A stretch of DNA of 64,000 nt from Serratia nevei (GTDB taxonomy: Bacteria; Pseudomonadota; Gammaproteobacteria; Enterobacterales; Enterobacteriaceae). The notes beneath the pieces were generated by a model that had not been told where the DNA came from, searched no databases, and saw only the letters and a list, made by a program, of their open reading frames with translations. This document shows positions 1 to 9,324 of the stretch, in pieces (the first letter of the stretch is position 1; each line of letters starts with the position of its first letter). Where the stretch lies: assembly GCF_037948395.1 (NCBI RefSeq), contig NZ_CP149940.1, forward strand, positions 1,612,001 through 1,676,000, in the 5' to 3' direction. The position numbers were made by a program, and so were the translations under genes.

Positions 1-161
1 ACTCCGGCAAGCTGCCGCTGGCGCTGCGGCCGGGGATGCTGATTGGCGCCTTGAGCTTTGAGCCGTTGTCCGGCCCGGCGGCCCGGCCATACAACAGCCG
101 CCAGGACGCAAAATATCGCGATCAGCAGGGCGCAGTAGCCAGTCGAATCGACAAGGACTAA
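1..161 (+). CDS. dcd: dCTP deaminase, C-terminal end (5' part outside window)
   Basis: The reading frame starting at base 3 is open from the window edge to the TAA at 159-161. It encodes the last ~52 residues of dCTP deaminase, including the conserved ...GPAARPYN... segment and the C-terminal ...VASRIDKD end that I recognise from enterobacterial Dcd. The enzyme deaminates dCTP to dUTP in thymidylate synthesis in the cytosol. The catalytic core lies upstream of the window. asmA follows 44 bp downstream on the same strand, the usual enterobacterial order dcd-asmA. Confidence 0.93.
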   Translation, partial: SGKLPLALRPGMLIGALSFEPLSGPAARPYNSRQDAKYRDQQGAVASRIDKD

Positions 162-205
162 CGGCGCGGGATGCACCGTCGGTGTGGCGCTGACAAGAGG
201 GTGGC

Positions 206-2038
206 ATGAGAAGATTACTGACGACATTGGCGATTTTACTGGTGGTCGTGGTGGCGGGGATGTCCGCGCTGGTACTGCTGGTCAATCCGAATGATTTTCG
301 CGGCTACATGGTCAAAAAAGTCGAGCAGAAGAGCGGCTACCAGCTGACGCTCGAAGGCGACCTGCGGTGGCACATCTGGCCGCAGCTCAGCATTTTGGCC
401 GGCCGCATGACGCTAACCGCACCGGGTGCCAAAGCGCCGGTGGTGAGTGCGGAAAACATGCGCCTCGATGTCAAACTGTTGCCGCTGCTGTCGCATCAGC
501 TGTTTGTGAAGCAGGTGATGTTGAAAAACGCGGTTATCCGCCTCACGCCCGACAGCGAAGAGCACTCGCAGGTGGACGCCCCAATCGCACCCGCCGGTAG
601 CGGTACTGACGCGGCAGACGCGGCCTGGAAGTTCGATATCGATAACCTTCGGGTGGTGGACAGCCTGCTGATTTGGCAGCGTGCCGATAACGAACAAATC
701 AATGTCCGGGATATCAATCTCACCCTGCAACAAACGGAGAAACGCCAGGCGCAGCTGGAACTTTCCAGCCGGGTCAACCGCGATCAACGTGACCTGACCT
801 TCAGCATGGCGGCCGATGTCGATCTGCAGCAGTTCCCACGCCAGATTGGCGCCAAAGTGACCCAGTTCAATTACCAACTGGCGGGCGCGGATATTCTGAA
901 CGGCGGTATTCAGGGAGAGGGTAATGCCCAGGTGGTCTATCAGCAGACGCCGGCGCAGATTGCCGTCGGCCAGCTTAACGTCAGCGCCAATAACAGTCAG
1001 TTGACCGGCGATATCAGCGCCACGCTGGGGGCAGTGCCCGGCTATGTGGTGAACCTCAATTCGGCAAACCTCGATCTCGACGCGCTTTCCGGCTGGCAAT
1101 CCAGCACCACGACCGCCGAGCAGCCCGCCGTGACTTCCGCGCCGGTGATCGCCAGCCAGGTTGACGATCGGCAGCAAAACCTGGAGGCGCTGCGCGATTT
1201 CACTGCACAATTGAACCTGCAGGCGGCACAGGTAACCTATCGCGGTATGAACGTTGCCCAGTTGGCCGTTACGGCGGACAACCAACGCGGCCTGCTGACG
1301 TTGCACAAGCTTGCCGGGCAATTGGCCGGCGGAGATTTCTCCTTGCCGGGAACGCTCGACGCGCGCGGCAATAAACCGGTGATAAGCGTACAACCGGTGC
1401 TGAATCAGGTTGAGCTCGGCACGGTGCTCAAGGCATTCGATATGCCGCAGATGCTCACCGGCAAGTTCAGCATGAAAGGGGATCTGACCGGCGATCGCCT
1501 CTCTTCACAGGCATTTGAGCGCCGCTGGCGCGGTACGGCGCAGCTGGCGATGCAGGATGCGCAGCTGCACGGCCTGAATATTCAGCAGCTGATTCAGCAG
1601 GCGGTGGCGCGTAATGATAACAGCGTACGTGGGCAAGACAGCTATCAGCGCTATACCGAAGTCAAAAGCGTCTCGGCGCAGGCCAGCCTGAGTCAGGGCA
1701 TGGTCAAACTTAGCGGCCTGACGGCGGATTCGCCTTTGCTGGCGCTGACCGGCGCCGGCAGCATCGATATGCCGGGCAAACAGTGCGACATGGCGCTCAA
1801 CGTGCGCGTCACCGGCGGTTGGCAAGGGCGCGGCGAGCTGATTGAGCAACTGCAAAAAACGCCGATCCCGCTGCGGGTCTATGGGCCTTGGCAACAGCTG
1901 AATTATCAACTGCAGGTCGATCAAGTGCTGCGCAAAACGCTGCAGGATCGGGCCAAGGATGCGTTGAACAAATGGGCTGAAAAGAACAAGGATTCGCGCG
2001 AAGGCCAGGATCTGAAGAAGCTGCTCGACAAGCTGTAA
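206..2038 (+). CDS. asmA: AsmA family inner-membrane-anchored protein
   Basis: This 610-residue protein is close to the ~617 residues of E. coli AsmA. Residues ~4-27 form one N-terminal hydrophobic anchor. The rest is the long periplasmic AsmA/repeating-beta-groove type region, with the typical GKFSMKGDLTGD segment near residue 420 and a charged lysine-rich C terminus. AsmA-like proteins are linked to outer-membrane assembly and phospholipid/LPS homeostasis in the envelope. The ATG at 206 has an AAGAGGG ribosome site just upstream. It sits directly after dcd, as in E. coli. Base composition is GC-rich and native looking. The call is secure from synteny and sequence pattern; the exact molecular role of the family is still general. 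Confidence 0.93.
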   Translation: MRRLLTTLAILLVVVVAGMSALVLLVNPNDFRGYMVKKVEQKSGYQLTLEGDLRWHIWPQLSILAGRMTLTAPGAKAPVVSAENMRLDVKLLPLLSHQLFVKQVMLKNAVIRLTPDSEEHSQVDAPIAPAGSGTDAADAAWKFDIDNLRVVDSLLIWQRADNEQINVRDINLTLQQTEKRQAQLELSSRVNRDQRDLTFSMAADVDLQQFPRQIGAKVTQFNYQLAGADILNGGIQGEGNAQVVYQQTPAQIAVGQLNVSANNSQLTGDISATLGAVPGYVVNLNSANLDLDALSGWQSSTTTAEQPAVTSAPVIASQVDDRQQNLEALRDFTAQLNLQAAQVTYRGMNVAQLAVTADNQRGLLTLHKLAGQLAGGDFSLPGTLDARGNKPVISVQPVLNQVELGTVLKAFDMPQMLTGKFSMKGDLTGDRLSSQAFERRWRGTAQLAMQDAQLHGLNIQQLIQQAVARNDNSVRGQDSYQRYTEVKSVSAQASLSQGMVKLSGLTADSPLLALTGAGSIDMPGKQCDMALNVRVTGGWQGRGELIEQLQKTPIPLRVYGPWQQLNYQLQVDQVLRKTLQDRAKDALNKWAEKNKDSREGQDLKKLLDKL

Positions 2039-2043
2039 TATTA

Positions 2044-2080
2044 GCCCCTATGGGAGAAGTACTATCATTCCTGTAGGGGC
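2044..2080. terminator. Hairpin between convergent asmA and the beta-helix gene
   Basis: An inverted repeat GCCCCTA ... TAGGGGC is extended inward by five further pairs, two of them G-U, around a 13-nt loop. It lies exactly between two converging genes, so a bidirectional terminator is plausible. Neither side has a strong T run, so this is tentative. Confidence 0.35.
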
Positions 2081-2092
2081 AATTAACTGTAA

Positions 2093-3886
2093 TTAATCAG
2101 ATATTTTACCGTAACCCTTCCATACACCCGGAGAACCTGATTCTACGCATCTCCAACCGTCCCAACTACCAGCTATGGGGAGGGTATTTATGACTCTATC
2201 TCCTTGATTGTAACTACCTGATGTTGGCACTGCATTACTGTAAATTGTTCGCACATTACTTGGGATTGAAATTTTCTGTTCTGCCCCAATTAACTCTTTC
2301 CCTGCAACATTGTTAGCGTAATAAACGCCATTAATGCAGTTAAAAATCACATTTCCCAGTACAGTACTATTTATAAATGAATGAGATAATTTTCTGTCAT
2401 TGAGTTTGTCATTAAAATATACGTCTTTAGATACGATAACTCCATCAAAATGAACTCCTAGGGATGGATTGACAGAGCCATTTACAGACAGTTGACCTAT
2501 CGAGCCGCCAAACCATCTTATAGAACCTGCCGTTTTATTTAATATGACATCAGCTGCGTAGACGTTTGAGAACTGATGATTTCCATAGTAAGCCGAAATT
2601 ATTATGTTCCCTACACGGCAATTGGATAAAGAAATATTGCCTCTTTTCCCCTCAGCCAGAGTTTTAATATCACCACCTAATGCACGCCCCCCGCTTATCG
2701 TGGTTGCGCCGTAGCCTTTAATTAATACAGCGTTTCTGAAGCGAGAACCAGCATGTTCAATTATTTGTACATCTGCATTATCAACTTCTAAAAAGTCTCT
2801 CTTTGCCCATTGATTTTGATCTCTAACCTCGGCATGTGTTTGGGTGAACATGAGCCCAATTCCACTTTTAATGCGAACATAAGGGCTGCACTTATTGTTC
2901 TCTATTTGACAGTTGTTGAATCTGATCATGTTACACGCATCATTTTTGATGGTGCTTGTTAGTAATAATGCCGGATGCGTCGTTTGTGAATTGTCGCTAA
3001 CATCACCGGTAGAGTATCCACCGTCTTGTATATTGGTTGCTTCAAAAACGGAATCTTGTACTTTATCTAGCCAAAGATTGCAACCATGAAAAGAGTAGAT
3101 CTGTAGGTTGTTGGTGTAAATATATCCGACGTTACTAATGCGTAGTGCACTTAACGTATAGTTATTTCCATCGAAAGAAATATTTTCTATCCTCAAGCCC
3201 CAACTGAAGATCTTCTCATGATTATATTCTAAAAGTATCACATCGGGATTTTTCGGATCCTCGCTTGGTGATATTATACAGTTTCTTGTGTTGCTCCCTC
3301 TCAGTACTCCGGCCCAATTACCCGGTATCCGTAATATGCCTGGTTTAAGATAAGTGACTCCACTTGGAAAAATCAGCTCAACTCGATAGTTATTTACCAT
3401 GGATTCTTGGAGTATATTTGAATTGTCCTCGCCGTACTGAGGTGAACCAATCCTGACACCTAGCCATTCAATTGGCCAAATATTTGTTGATACGGAGTCA
3501 ACTCTTATCCAGCACCAGGTTTCATCTACTCTAATAACAATTCCATTTTTTTCCTTTAGATCTTTTGAACGAGCTGAGTAAAACTCTCCTCCACCTGTTG
3601 ATTTGATATCATTAGTGGAGTAAAAGCTAACGACATCAATTTTTTGCCCAGGAAATTGGGGGGTTATTTTTCTTAATGTATCAATATCTGGGCAACGACC
3701 TATATATTTAGCACCATCATAGCCGGATAATTTTGACGAGAGGACAGATAAATTGTTACTTGAAGATAAGTCTTGTTCCGTACTGTTGGATTCGATGCTT
3801 TTTACGGTCTCTGCCGCATAGGACTTCGCTACTAAAATTCCTGAGGTGCCCGCTATGATAGTTTTTACCAGATCTCTTCTGTTCAT
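2093..3886 (-). CDS. Tat-exported right-handed beta-helix protein, WcaM/AmsF-like (exopolysaccharide-associated)
   Basis: The protein has 597 residues from the ATG at 3886. I prefer this start because GGTGGA lies just upstream; an in-frame ATG at 3907 has no ribosome site. The N terminus reads MNRRDLVK followed by a short hydrophobic stretch and a SYAA cleavage-like site, a twin-arginine signal. The body has the short-strand Asn/Gly/Ile-rich pattern of parallel beta-helices. The C terminus (..GSYNQGDRVIN.. ..GWRCVESG.PGVWKGYG) resembles the terminal module common in tailspikes and polysaccharide lyases. Two known enterobacterial analogues are WcaM (colanic acid cluster, also Tat-exported) and AmsF (amylovoran). 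A periplasmic role in exopolysaccharide processing is inferred. The gene is strikingly AT-rich next to GC-rich asmA and dcuC, which suggests transfer. Confidence 0.75.
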   Translation of the reverse strand: MNRRDLVKTIIAGTSGILVAKSYAAETVKSIESNSTEQDLSSSNNLSVLSSKLSGYDGAKYIGRCPDIDTLRKITPQFPGQKIDVVSFYSTNDIKSTGGGEFYSARSKDLKEKNGIVIRVDETWCWIRVDSVSTNIWPIEWLGVRIGSPQYGEDNSNILQESMVNNYRVELIFPSGVTYLKPGILRIPGNWAGVLRGSNTRNCIISPSEDPKNPDVILLEYNHEKIFSWGLRIENISFDGNNYTLSALRISNVGYIYTNNLQIYSFHGCNLWLDKVQDSVFEATNIQDGGYSTGDVSDNSQTTHPALLLTSTIKNDACNMIRFNNCQIENNKCSPYVRIKSGIGLMFTQTHAEVRDQNQWAKRDFLEVDNADVQIIEHAGSRFRNAVLIKGYGATTISGGRALGGDIKTLAEGKRGNISLSNCRVGNIIISAYYGNHQFSNVYAADVILNKTAGSIRWFGGSIGQLSVNGSVNPSLGVHFDGVIVSKDVYFNDKLNDRKLSHSFINSTVLGNVIFNCINGVYYANNVAGKELIGAEQKISIPSNVRTIYSNAVPTSGSYNQGDRVINTLPIAGSWDGWRCVESGSPGVWKGYGKISD

Positions 3887-4085
3887 ATGTCCACCCATAA
3901 AACACAATGTAAGATGAAGGTTGTTAGCGATAATAGCATCTGATAAAAGCTTGTAAACATTAAGTTGTTAAATGTCTTTTCCAAATGTTATGGCATTGTT
4001 ATCTATGAAAATGAAGAAAATTTATTATTAGGATTGTTCTGTCATTCAAGGGAGCATCAATTTATTGCGATATTTCCTATTTTGT

Positions 4086-4099
4086 TTGATTTGCATCAC
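4086..4099 (+). promoter_or_regulatory. Probable FNR box upstream of dcuC
   Basis: TTGATTTGCATCAC matches the FNR consensus TTGAT-N4-ATCAA at nine of ten positions. Its centre is ~65 bp before the dcuC start. A -10-like TCTATT/TAGTCT lies ~30 bp downstream at 4121-4129, which would put the site near -41.5, the class II activator position. CRP can bind similar half-sites, but the spacing and the anaerobic transporter downstream favour FNR. Confidence 0.6.
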
Positions 4100-4156
4100 G
4101 ATTAAGTCGTGGCGTTTCCTTAGTCTATTATTTGTCTATTTTCTTTGGGGTTATTT

Positions 4157-5509
4157 ATGACTGAGCTCGCTATCGGGATTATCGTTGCTGCCTGTGTAGG
4201 CCGTTACATCATCAAAGGGTATTCCGCCACCGGCGTCTTGATGGTGGGCGGGTTACTGCTGCTCGGTATCAGCGCCCTAATGGGGAAAACGTTGTTGCCG
4301 TCCGGCGCCGCGTCTACCGGCTGGCGCGCGACCGATATTATCGAATACGTCAAGATCTTGCTGATGAGCCGCGGCGGCGATCTGGGCATGATGATCATGA
4401 TGCTGTGTGGTTTCGCCGCTTACATGACGCATATCGGCGCCAACGACGTGGTCGTCAAGCTGGCCTCGCGCCCGTTGCAGATGATCAACTCGCCTTATCT
4501 GCTGATGGTGGCGGCCTATTTTGTCGCTTGCCTGATGTCATTGGCGGTCTCTTCCGCCACTGGCCTCGGCGTATTGCTGATGGCGACGCTATTCCCGTTG
4601 ATGGTGAACGTTGGCATCAGCCGCGGGGCGGCGGCGGCCATTTGCGCTTCGCCGGCGGCGATTATCCTGGCGCCGACCTCTGGCGACGTGGTGCTGGCGG
4701 CCAAGGCGGCGGAGATGCCGCTGGTGGACTTCGCGTTCAAAACCACGCTGCCGATCTCGATTGCCGCCATCGTCTGCATGGCCGCGGCGCACTTTTTCTG
4801 GCAGCGCTATCTCGACAAAAAGAACAATGAAAAGCATCACATCATGGACGTCAGCGAAATCAACACCCACGCGCCGGGGTTCTATGCGATTTTGCCGTTT
4901 ACGCCGATCCTCGGCGTGCTGATTTTCGACGGAAAATGGGGGCCGGAGCTGCATATCATTACCGTACTGGTCGGGTGCATACTGTTGGCGGCCGTGATCG
5001 AGTTTGTGCGCAGCTTCAGCGCCAAACAGGTATTCAGCGGCCTGGAAGTGGCCTATCGCGGCATGGCGGACGCTTTCGCCAGCGTGGTGATGCTGCTGGT
5101 GGCCGCGGGTGTATTCGCGCAGGGGCTGAGCACCGTCGGCTTTATCAGCGGCTTGATCGGGCTGGCACAGTCGTTCGGCACCGGTGGTTTGATCATGATG
5201 TTGGTGCTGGTGGTGATCACCATGCTGGCGGCCATGACTACCGGTTCCGGCAATGCGCCGTTTTATGCGTTTGTCGAACTGATCCCGAAACTGGCGGCGC
5301 AGATGGGCGTGAATCCGGCCTATCTGGTGATCCCGATGCTGCAGGCGTCTAACCTCGGCCGCACGCTGTCGCCGGTCTCCGGCGTGGTGGTGGCGGTTTC
5401 CGGCATGGCGAAAATCTCGCCGTTCGAAGTGGTGAAACGCACTTCGGTGCCGGTAATTGTCGGGTTGGTGGTGGTGATCGTGGCGACCGAGCTGTTGGTT
5501 CCCCAGTAA
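4157..5509 (+). CDS. dcuC: Anaerobic C4-dicarboxylate transporter DcuC
   Basis: This is a 450-residue inner-membrane carrier with about a dozen hydrophobic segments throughout. The long stretch around residues 75-200, containing GGDLGMMIMMLCGFAAYM and SPAAIILAPTSGDVVL, is recognisable as the DcuC family. E. coli DcuC (461 aa) exports succinate during fermentation and exchanges C4-dicarboxylates. I chose the ATG at 4157 because GGGG (4147-4150) lies six bases upstream; an upstream in-frame TTG at 4145 would overlap that site. The gene stands alone, with its own FNR-type promoter and a terminator shared with yegH. In E. coli dcuC is elsewhere, so its presence between asmA and yegH is a local rearrangement. 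Codon use is GC-rich and native. Confidence 0.94.
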   Translation: MTELAIGIIVAACVGRYIIKGYSATGVLMVGGLLLLGISALMGKTLLPSGAASTGWRATDIIEYVKILLMSRGGDLGMMIMMLCGFAAYMTHIGANDVVVKLASRPLQMINSPYLLMVAAYFVACLMSLAVSSATGLGVLLMATLFPLMVNVGISRGAAAAICASPAAIILAPTSGDVVLAAKAAEMPLVDFAFKTTLPISIAAIVCMAAAHFFWQRYLDKKNNEKHHIMDVSEINTHAPGFYAILPFTPILGVLIFDGKWGPELHIITVLVGCILLAAVIEFVRSFSAKQVFSGLEVAYRGMADAFASVVMLLVAAGVFAQGLSTVGFISGLIGLAQSFGTGGLIMMLVLVVITMLAAMTTGSGNAPFYAFVELIPKLAAQMGVNPAYLVIPMLQASNLGRTLSPVSGVVVAVSGMAKISPFEVVKRTSVPVIVGLVVVIVATELLVPQ

Positions 5510-5514
5510 AAGAA

Positions 5515-5535
5515 AGGCCGGGCGATGCCCGGCCT
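5515..5535 (-). terminator. Intrinsic terminator of yegH, possibly bidirectional with dcuC
   Basis: A perfect 9-bp stem AGGCCGGGC/GCCCGGCCT encloses a 3-nt loop. On the minus strand the stem is followed by TTTCTTTT, so it best serves yegH. It begins 6 bp after the dcuC stop and ends 6 bp before the yegH stop, so it may also limit dcuC transcripts. Confidence 0.8.
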
Positions 5536-5540
5536 CAATG

Positions 5541-7124
5541 CTAAACCTCGTAGTCCTCCGGTGGGGGAGGCGGGGTGATCTTCACTTTCAGAATGCGGTG
5601 GCTGTTAACCTCCAGCGGTTCGAACAGATAGTCACCGATCTTGATTTGCTCGCCTTCTTGCGGCACACGCTGGCTGTGTTCCATCAGCAGCCCCGCCAGC
5701 GTGTGGTATTCGCGTTTTTCTTCCAGCGGCATCGGCAGGTACAGCACCAGATCTTCCAGCGGCATATAGCCGTTGGCAATCCAGCTGCCGTCTTCGTTTT
5801 GCTGAATGTCATGGCGTGCGTCCACCTCTTCGCCGGCCTCCGGCAGATTGCCGGCGATGGTTTCCATCACGTCCGTCAGGGTGACGATACCTTCGACGGA
5901 ACCGAACTCGTCGACCACAAAGGCAAAGTGCGTCTGCGCCTGGCGGAACTGTTCCAGGGCGCTTAACAGCGTGAGCTGTTCCGGGAAGATCAGCGGTTGG
6001 CGTATCAGCGCGCGCAGATCCAACGGCGCCTGCGCCAACTGCTGTTTGAGGACGTCGATAGTATGGATAACGCCCAGCGGTTCGTCGCTGGCGCTGCTTT
6101 CCACCACCACGATGCGCGTGTGCTGATTACGCTCCAGCAATTGCGTCAGTTTCTCCTGCGGATCGTTCAGCTCGAGGTATTCGACGTCGTGACGCGAAGT
6201 CATGATGCTGCTGACCGTGCGCTGCGCCATGCCCAGCACGCGTTCGATCATGCGCCGCTCTTGCTGATTGAAGATCTCGCCGTTTTCGCTGTCGCTGTCC
6301 GCCAGCAGGTTGGCGGAGTGGCTGTCGACCTCCGCTTCTTCGTGTTTACCACTCAGCATGCGCAGTACCGCCTCGGCGGTGCGCTCGCGCAGTGGCCGCA
6401 CCTTCGACAGGAAGCGCCGGCGGTTGAACTGTGCCAGTTGGTTCAATGCTTCGATCATCACCGAGAAGCCGATCGCCGCGTAGAGGTAACCTTTCGGAAT
6501 GTGGTAGCCGAAGCCCTCCGCCACCAGGCTGAAGCCGATCATCAGCAGGAAGCTCAGGCACAGGATAACGATAGTCGGGTGAGCGTTGACGAAGCGCGTC
6601 AGCGGCTTGCTGGCCAGCAGCATCAGGCCGATGGCGATACACACCGCGATCATCATCACCGCCAGGTGGTCGACCATGCCGACTGCGGTGATCACCGAGT
6701 CGAGCGAGAAAACGGCGTCCAGCACCACGATCTGCGCCACCACCGGCCAGAAACGCGCGCCTTTGCGTGCGCCGTGCTGTTCTTCATCCTTGCCCTCCAG
6801 CCGTTCGTTCAGCTCCATGGTGGCCTTGAACAGCAGGAATATCCCGCCGACCAGCATGATCAGATCGCGGCCGCTGAAGGGGTGCTCCGCGACGATGAAC
6901 ATCGGTTTGGTCAGCGTCGCCAGCCACGAGATGGAAGCGAGCAGCGCCAGGCGCATGACCAGCGCCAGCAACAGACCGACGACACGAGCCTTATCTCTTT
7001 GTTGTTTTGGTAGTTTGTCCGCCAGAATGGCGATGAAGACAAGGTTGTCTATACCCAGAACGATTTCCAGCACGACCAATGTGGCCAGGCCGGCCCAAAT
7101 TGTTGGATCAGCGATCCATTCCAT
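5541..7124 (-). CDS. yegH: TerC-CBS-CorC membrane protein YegH
   Basis: The protein has 527 residues, the same length as E. coli YegH. Residues ~1-240 form a TerC-type membrane domain with seven hydrophobic segments and the acidic motifs [14 protein letters not shown] and [16 protein letters not shown]. Residues ~290-420 form a CBS pair (..[12 protein letters not shown].., ..[17 protein letters not shown]..), and residues ~440-525 a CorC/HlyC C-terminal domain. The family is linked to metal handling, recently to manganese/metal export with TerC, but the substrate of YegH itself is not certain. In E. coli yegH sits between asmA and the wza capsule genes; here the same order holds apart from the two inserted genes. 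The start ATG begins MEWIADP, as in relatives. Confidence 0.93.
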   Translation of the reverse strand: MEWIADPTIWAGLATLVVLEIVLGIDNLVFIAILADKLPKQQRDKARVVGLLLALVMRLALLASISWLATLTKPMFIVAEHPFSGRDLIMLVGGIFLLFKATMELNERLEGKDEEQHGARKGARFWPVVAQIVVLDAVFSLDSVITAVGMVDHLAVMMIAVCIAIGLMLLASKPLTRFVNAHPTIVILCLSFLLMIGFSLVAEGFGYHIPKGYLYAAIGFSVMIEALNQLAQFNRRRFLSKVRPLRERTAEAVLRMLSGKHEEAEVDSHSANLLADSDSENGEIFNQQERRMIERVLGMAQRTVSSIMTSRHDVEYLELNDPQEKLTQLLERNQHTRIVVVESSASDEPLGVIHTIDVLKQQLAQAPLDLRALIRQPLIFPEQLTLLSALEQFRQAQTHFAFVVDEFGSVEGIVTLTDVMETIAGNLPEAGEEVDARHDIQQNEDGSWIANGYMPLEDLVLYLPMPLEEKREYHTLAGLLMEHSQRVPQEGEQIKIGDYLFEPLEVNSHRILKVKITPPPPPEDYEV

Positions 7125-7359
7125 ACGCCCAATTTCACCTGTAAGTTCTACGGCTTATGCCGCAGGGGAATGATGGGCGCTGAGGCGGCAAAATTCAACT
7201 TTAATCAGAGGAAGTGGATGAAAACGGGGTATTTAGGCTGACAAAAAAACCAATAATCCTAAACGCGCTTGAGGAGGCCACTATGGCCGAGCAACGGTAT
7301 AACGGTATATAGATCTTGTGACCTGCTCCCTAAGATCAGATACAACTGCCAGTTAGTCA

Positions 7360-7880
7360 TATCAGTTGTGGATAACAAGCAGACCTTCTCGACGCAGTGG
7401 CTGCATTACGGCGGGAACCGATGTGTCTGCGCTCCGGTGCCAGCATCGGTGATGCGTTCAGATAAATTCGCATCAGTCGTCGACGCTGTGCTTCATCGCG
7501 GCTCGTCGACAAGTACAAACCAGCCAGCAGATCTGACATTGCGACAGGCCCGTCGCTTCACACATCATTACAGCAGCACAGCAGCTACCTGCTTGTGGTC
7601 TGTTGCCAGTACTTTCGGCGCTGCATAGCCTGTAATGTTTTCTTTTCAAGCATGGATTCTGCGAGCAACCTCTAGAGGTGAGCATTCTCTTCTTCAAGTG
7701 ACTTAAGACGTTTTAGTTCAGGTAATTCCTGCAGCCAAACTTCTTACGCCAAGTATAAAAGGTAGCTTCAGAGATCGCATGCTTACGGTCAAGTTCACGG
7801 GCAGATATACGCGCTTCGATTTCACGGAGAATACTGATGAGTTGTTCGCTGGCAAAACACTTCTTCATGCGGGGCATCAT
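7360..7880 (-). pseudogene. Decayed IS3-family transposase (orfA-orfB remnant)
   Basis: Read on the minus strand from the ATG codons at 7880/7868, the sequence encodes MKKCFASEQLISILREIEAR and then ISARELDRKHAISEATFYTW. This is the helix-turn-helix start of IS3-type OrfA. A frameshift follows near 7735. The continuation (..ELPELKRLKSLEEENAHL..) is in another frame and is interrupted by stops. OrfB-like pieces (CEATGLSQ.., LLVIHN near 7366) follow in shifted frames. No intact reading frame remains, so it is inactive. TGACCTGCTCCC at 7319-7330 could be one terminal end, but a clear matching end was not found. It sits just upstream of the capsule locus regulatory region, a typical scar position. 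Confidence 0.65.
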
Positions 7881-8260
7881 GTTGCTTATGAAGACATTAC
7901 TAACGTCAGGATGGGGTGAACAACGAAGAGCCGGTCACATGAAGCCAATTGTTCATAAAAAACACATGACTAAAAGTTTAAATAAATCAGATCGTTGAAA
8001 TAAATCCCTATGCTACACTTCGTCTGTATACAGATCGTTAGTAGTCTTATTCTGAAAACACCTAACCGCAGGTATCTAAGGCTTGTATCAGTAAGTTAAT
8101 AGTATAAGAATCTTAGCCTCATAAGTGGCAACAACTAGCATTGTTTGGTTATAAGGCACACAATTTTTGCCGTTTTGTGAGTCGCAAAACATTCATGTGG
8201 GCATACAAACTTCGTGGCTCGTAGAAGTGTGATGGTAATCGCCAGTAAATTCGCAACCAA
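7881..8260. other. Gene-free upstream region of the capsule locus
   Basis: This ~380 bp between the transposase remnant and the JUMPstart element has no credible reading frame. It presumably holds the capsule promoter and long untranslated leader. TAAGAATCTTA at 8105-8115 resembles the left half of an RcsAB box (TAAGAAT). A TATAAG that could serve as a -10 overlaps it, but no convincing -35 was seen. Confidence 0.4.
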
Positions 8261-8300
8261 CAGCATTTTGGTAGCTTTAAGCCAAGGGCGGTAGCGTGCC
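8261..8300 (+). promoter_or_regulatory. JUMPstart sequence with ops element (RfaH recruitment) for the capsule operon
   Basis: The 40 bp from CAGCATTTTGG to AGCGTGCC match the enterobacterial JUMPstart consensus over nearly the whole length. They contain a perfect ops core GGCGGTAGCGTG at 8287-8298. In the known mechanism, RNA polymerase pauses at ops and RfaH loads onto it, suppressing downstream termination in long LPS and capsule operons. It lies 85 bp before the galU start, in a transcribed leader. Confidence 0.93.
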
Positions 8301-8384
8301 TAAATGAATTTTTGTATTGCCATGCTTTGTCCGATTGGTGTGGTTTATGCTAAATAAATCAGTTAATTGCTTGTGGAAGTGGAC

Positions 8385-9284
8385 ATGCAGAAAAGACTAA
8401 AAGCTGTGATCCCCGTGGCGGGTCTAGGGACGCGTATGTTGCCTGCAACCAAGGCGATCCCTAAAGAAATGTTACCAGTGGTTGATAAGCCACTTATCCA
8501 ATACATTGTCAGCGAATGTGTTGCCGCCGGCATCAAAGATATCGTACTGGTCACACATTCTTCAAAAAATGCGATTGAGAACCATTTCGACACCTCTTTC
8601 GAATTAGAAGCAGTATTGGAAGCGCGAGTAAAACGCCAGCTGTTGGCTGAAGTACAAAACATCTGCCCATCGGATGTGACCGTGATGCAGGTTCGCCAAG
8701 GGCAAGCGAAAGGACTTGGCCATGCGGTATTGTGCGCCAAACCGATGGTGGGTGATTACCCCTTCGTAGTCCTCCTGCCGGACGTCTTACTGGATGAAGC
8801 AAAGGCAGATCTTCGCAAAGAAAATCTGGCCAAGATGCTCCAGCGTTTTGATGAGACGGGATTCAGTCAAGTCATGGTTGAACCGGTACCGGAAGAAGAC
8901 GTATCTAAATATGGCGTGGTAGATTGCGCGGGTGCGGCGCTCATTGCGGGTGAAAGTGCACCGATGACGGCGGTGGTAGAGAAACCGGCTCGTGAGGACG
9001 CACCTTCAAATCTAGCTGTTGTTGGCCGTTATGTGCTTTCCGCAGACATTTGGCCTTTGCTTGAGAAAACACCGCCTGGTGCTGGCGATGAGATCCAGTT
9101 GACCGATGCTATCGCCATGCTGATGGATGAGCAAATAGTGGAAGCCTTCCATATGAGCGGTAAATCACACGACTGCGGCGATAAACTGGGTTATATGAAG
9201 GCCTTTGTGCAATACGGTTTGCGCCATGCCACAGAAGGTGAAGATTTCTCGCGATGGTTGAAGCTGGCCTTGAATAACAACTAA
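8385..9284 (+). CDS. galU: UTP-glucose-1-phosphate uridylyltransferase (GalU type)
   Basis: The 299-residue nucleotidyltransferase makes UDP-glucose from UTP and glucose-1-phosphate in the cytosol. Residues ~10-30 hold the nucleotide loop [19 protein letters not shown]. The conserved [18 protein letters not shown] block and the sugar-binding [14 protein letters not shown] near residue 225 are the active GalU type, in contrast to the GalF type that follows. The ATG at 8385 is preceded by GGAAG with 6-nt spacing; the longer frame from a TTG at 8367 would overlap this site. It is the first gene after the ops element and 40 bp before galF. Most enterobacteria carry a housekeeping galU elsewhere, so this may be a locus-specific copy. 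Confidence 0.9.
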   Translation: MQKRLKAVIPVAGLGTRMLPATKAIPKEMLPVVDKPLIQYIVSECVAAGIKDIVLVTHSSKNAIENHFDTSFELEAVLEARVKRQLLAEVQNICPSDVTVMQVRQGQAKGLGHAVLCAKPMVGDYPFVVLLPDVLLDEAKADLRKENLAKMLQRFDETGFSQVMVEPVPEEDVSKYGVVDCAGAALIAGESAPMTAVVEKPAREDAPSNLAVVGRYVLSADIWPLLEKTPPGAGDEIQLTDAIAMLMDEQIVEAFHMSGKSHDCGDKLGYMKAFVQYGLRHATEGEDFSRWLKLALNNN

Positions 9285-9324
9285 CATGTGGCTGAGTACG
9301 TTCACAAGATTGAAGAGGACGAGC

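Noticed and set aside
413..1393. 326-codon frame on the minus strand across asmA
   Set aside because: It is a shadow frame in GC-rich coding DNA; the asmA frame fits a known family and length, while this one resembles nothing.
5997..7013. 338-codon frame on the plus strand inside yegH
   Set aside because: It is a His/Arg/Gln-rich shadow of the well-conserved yegH frame with no ribosome site.
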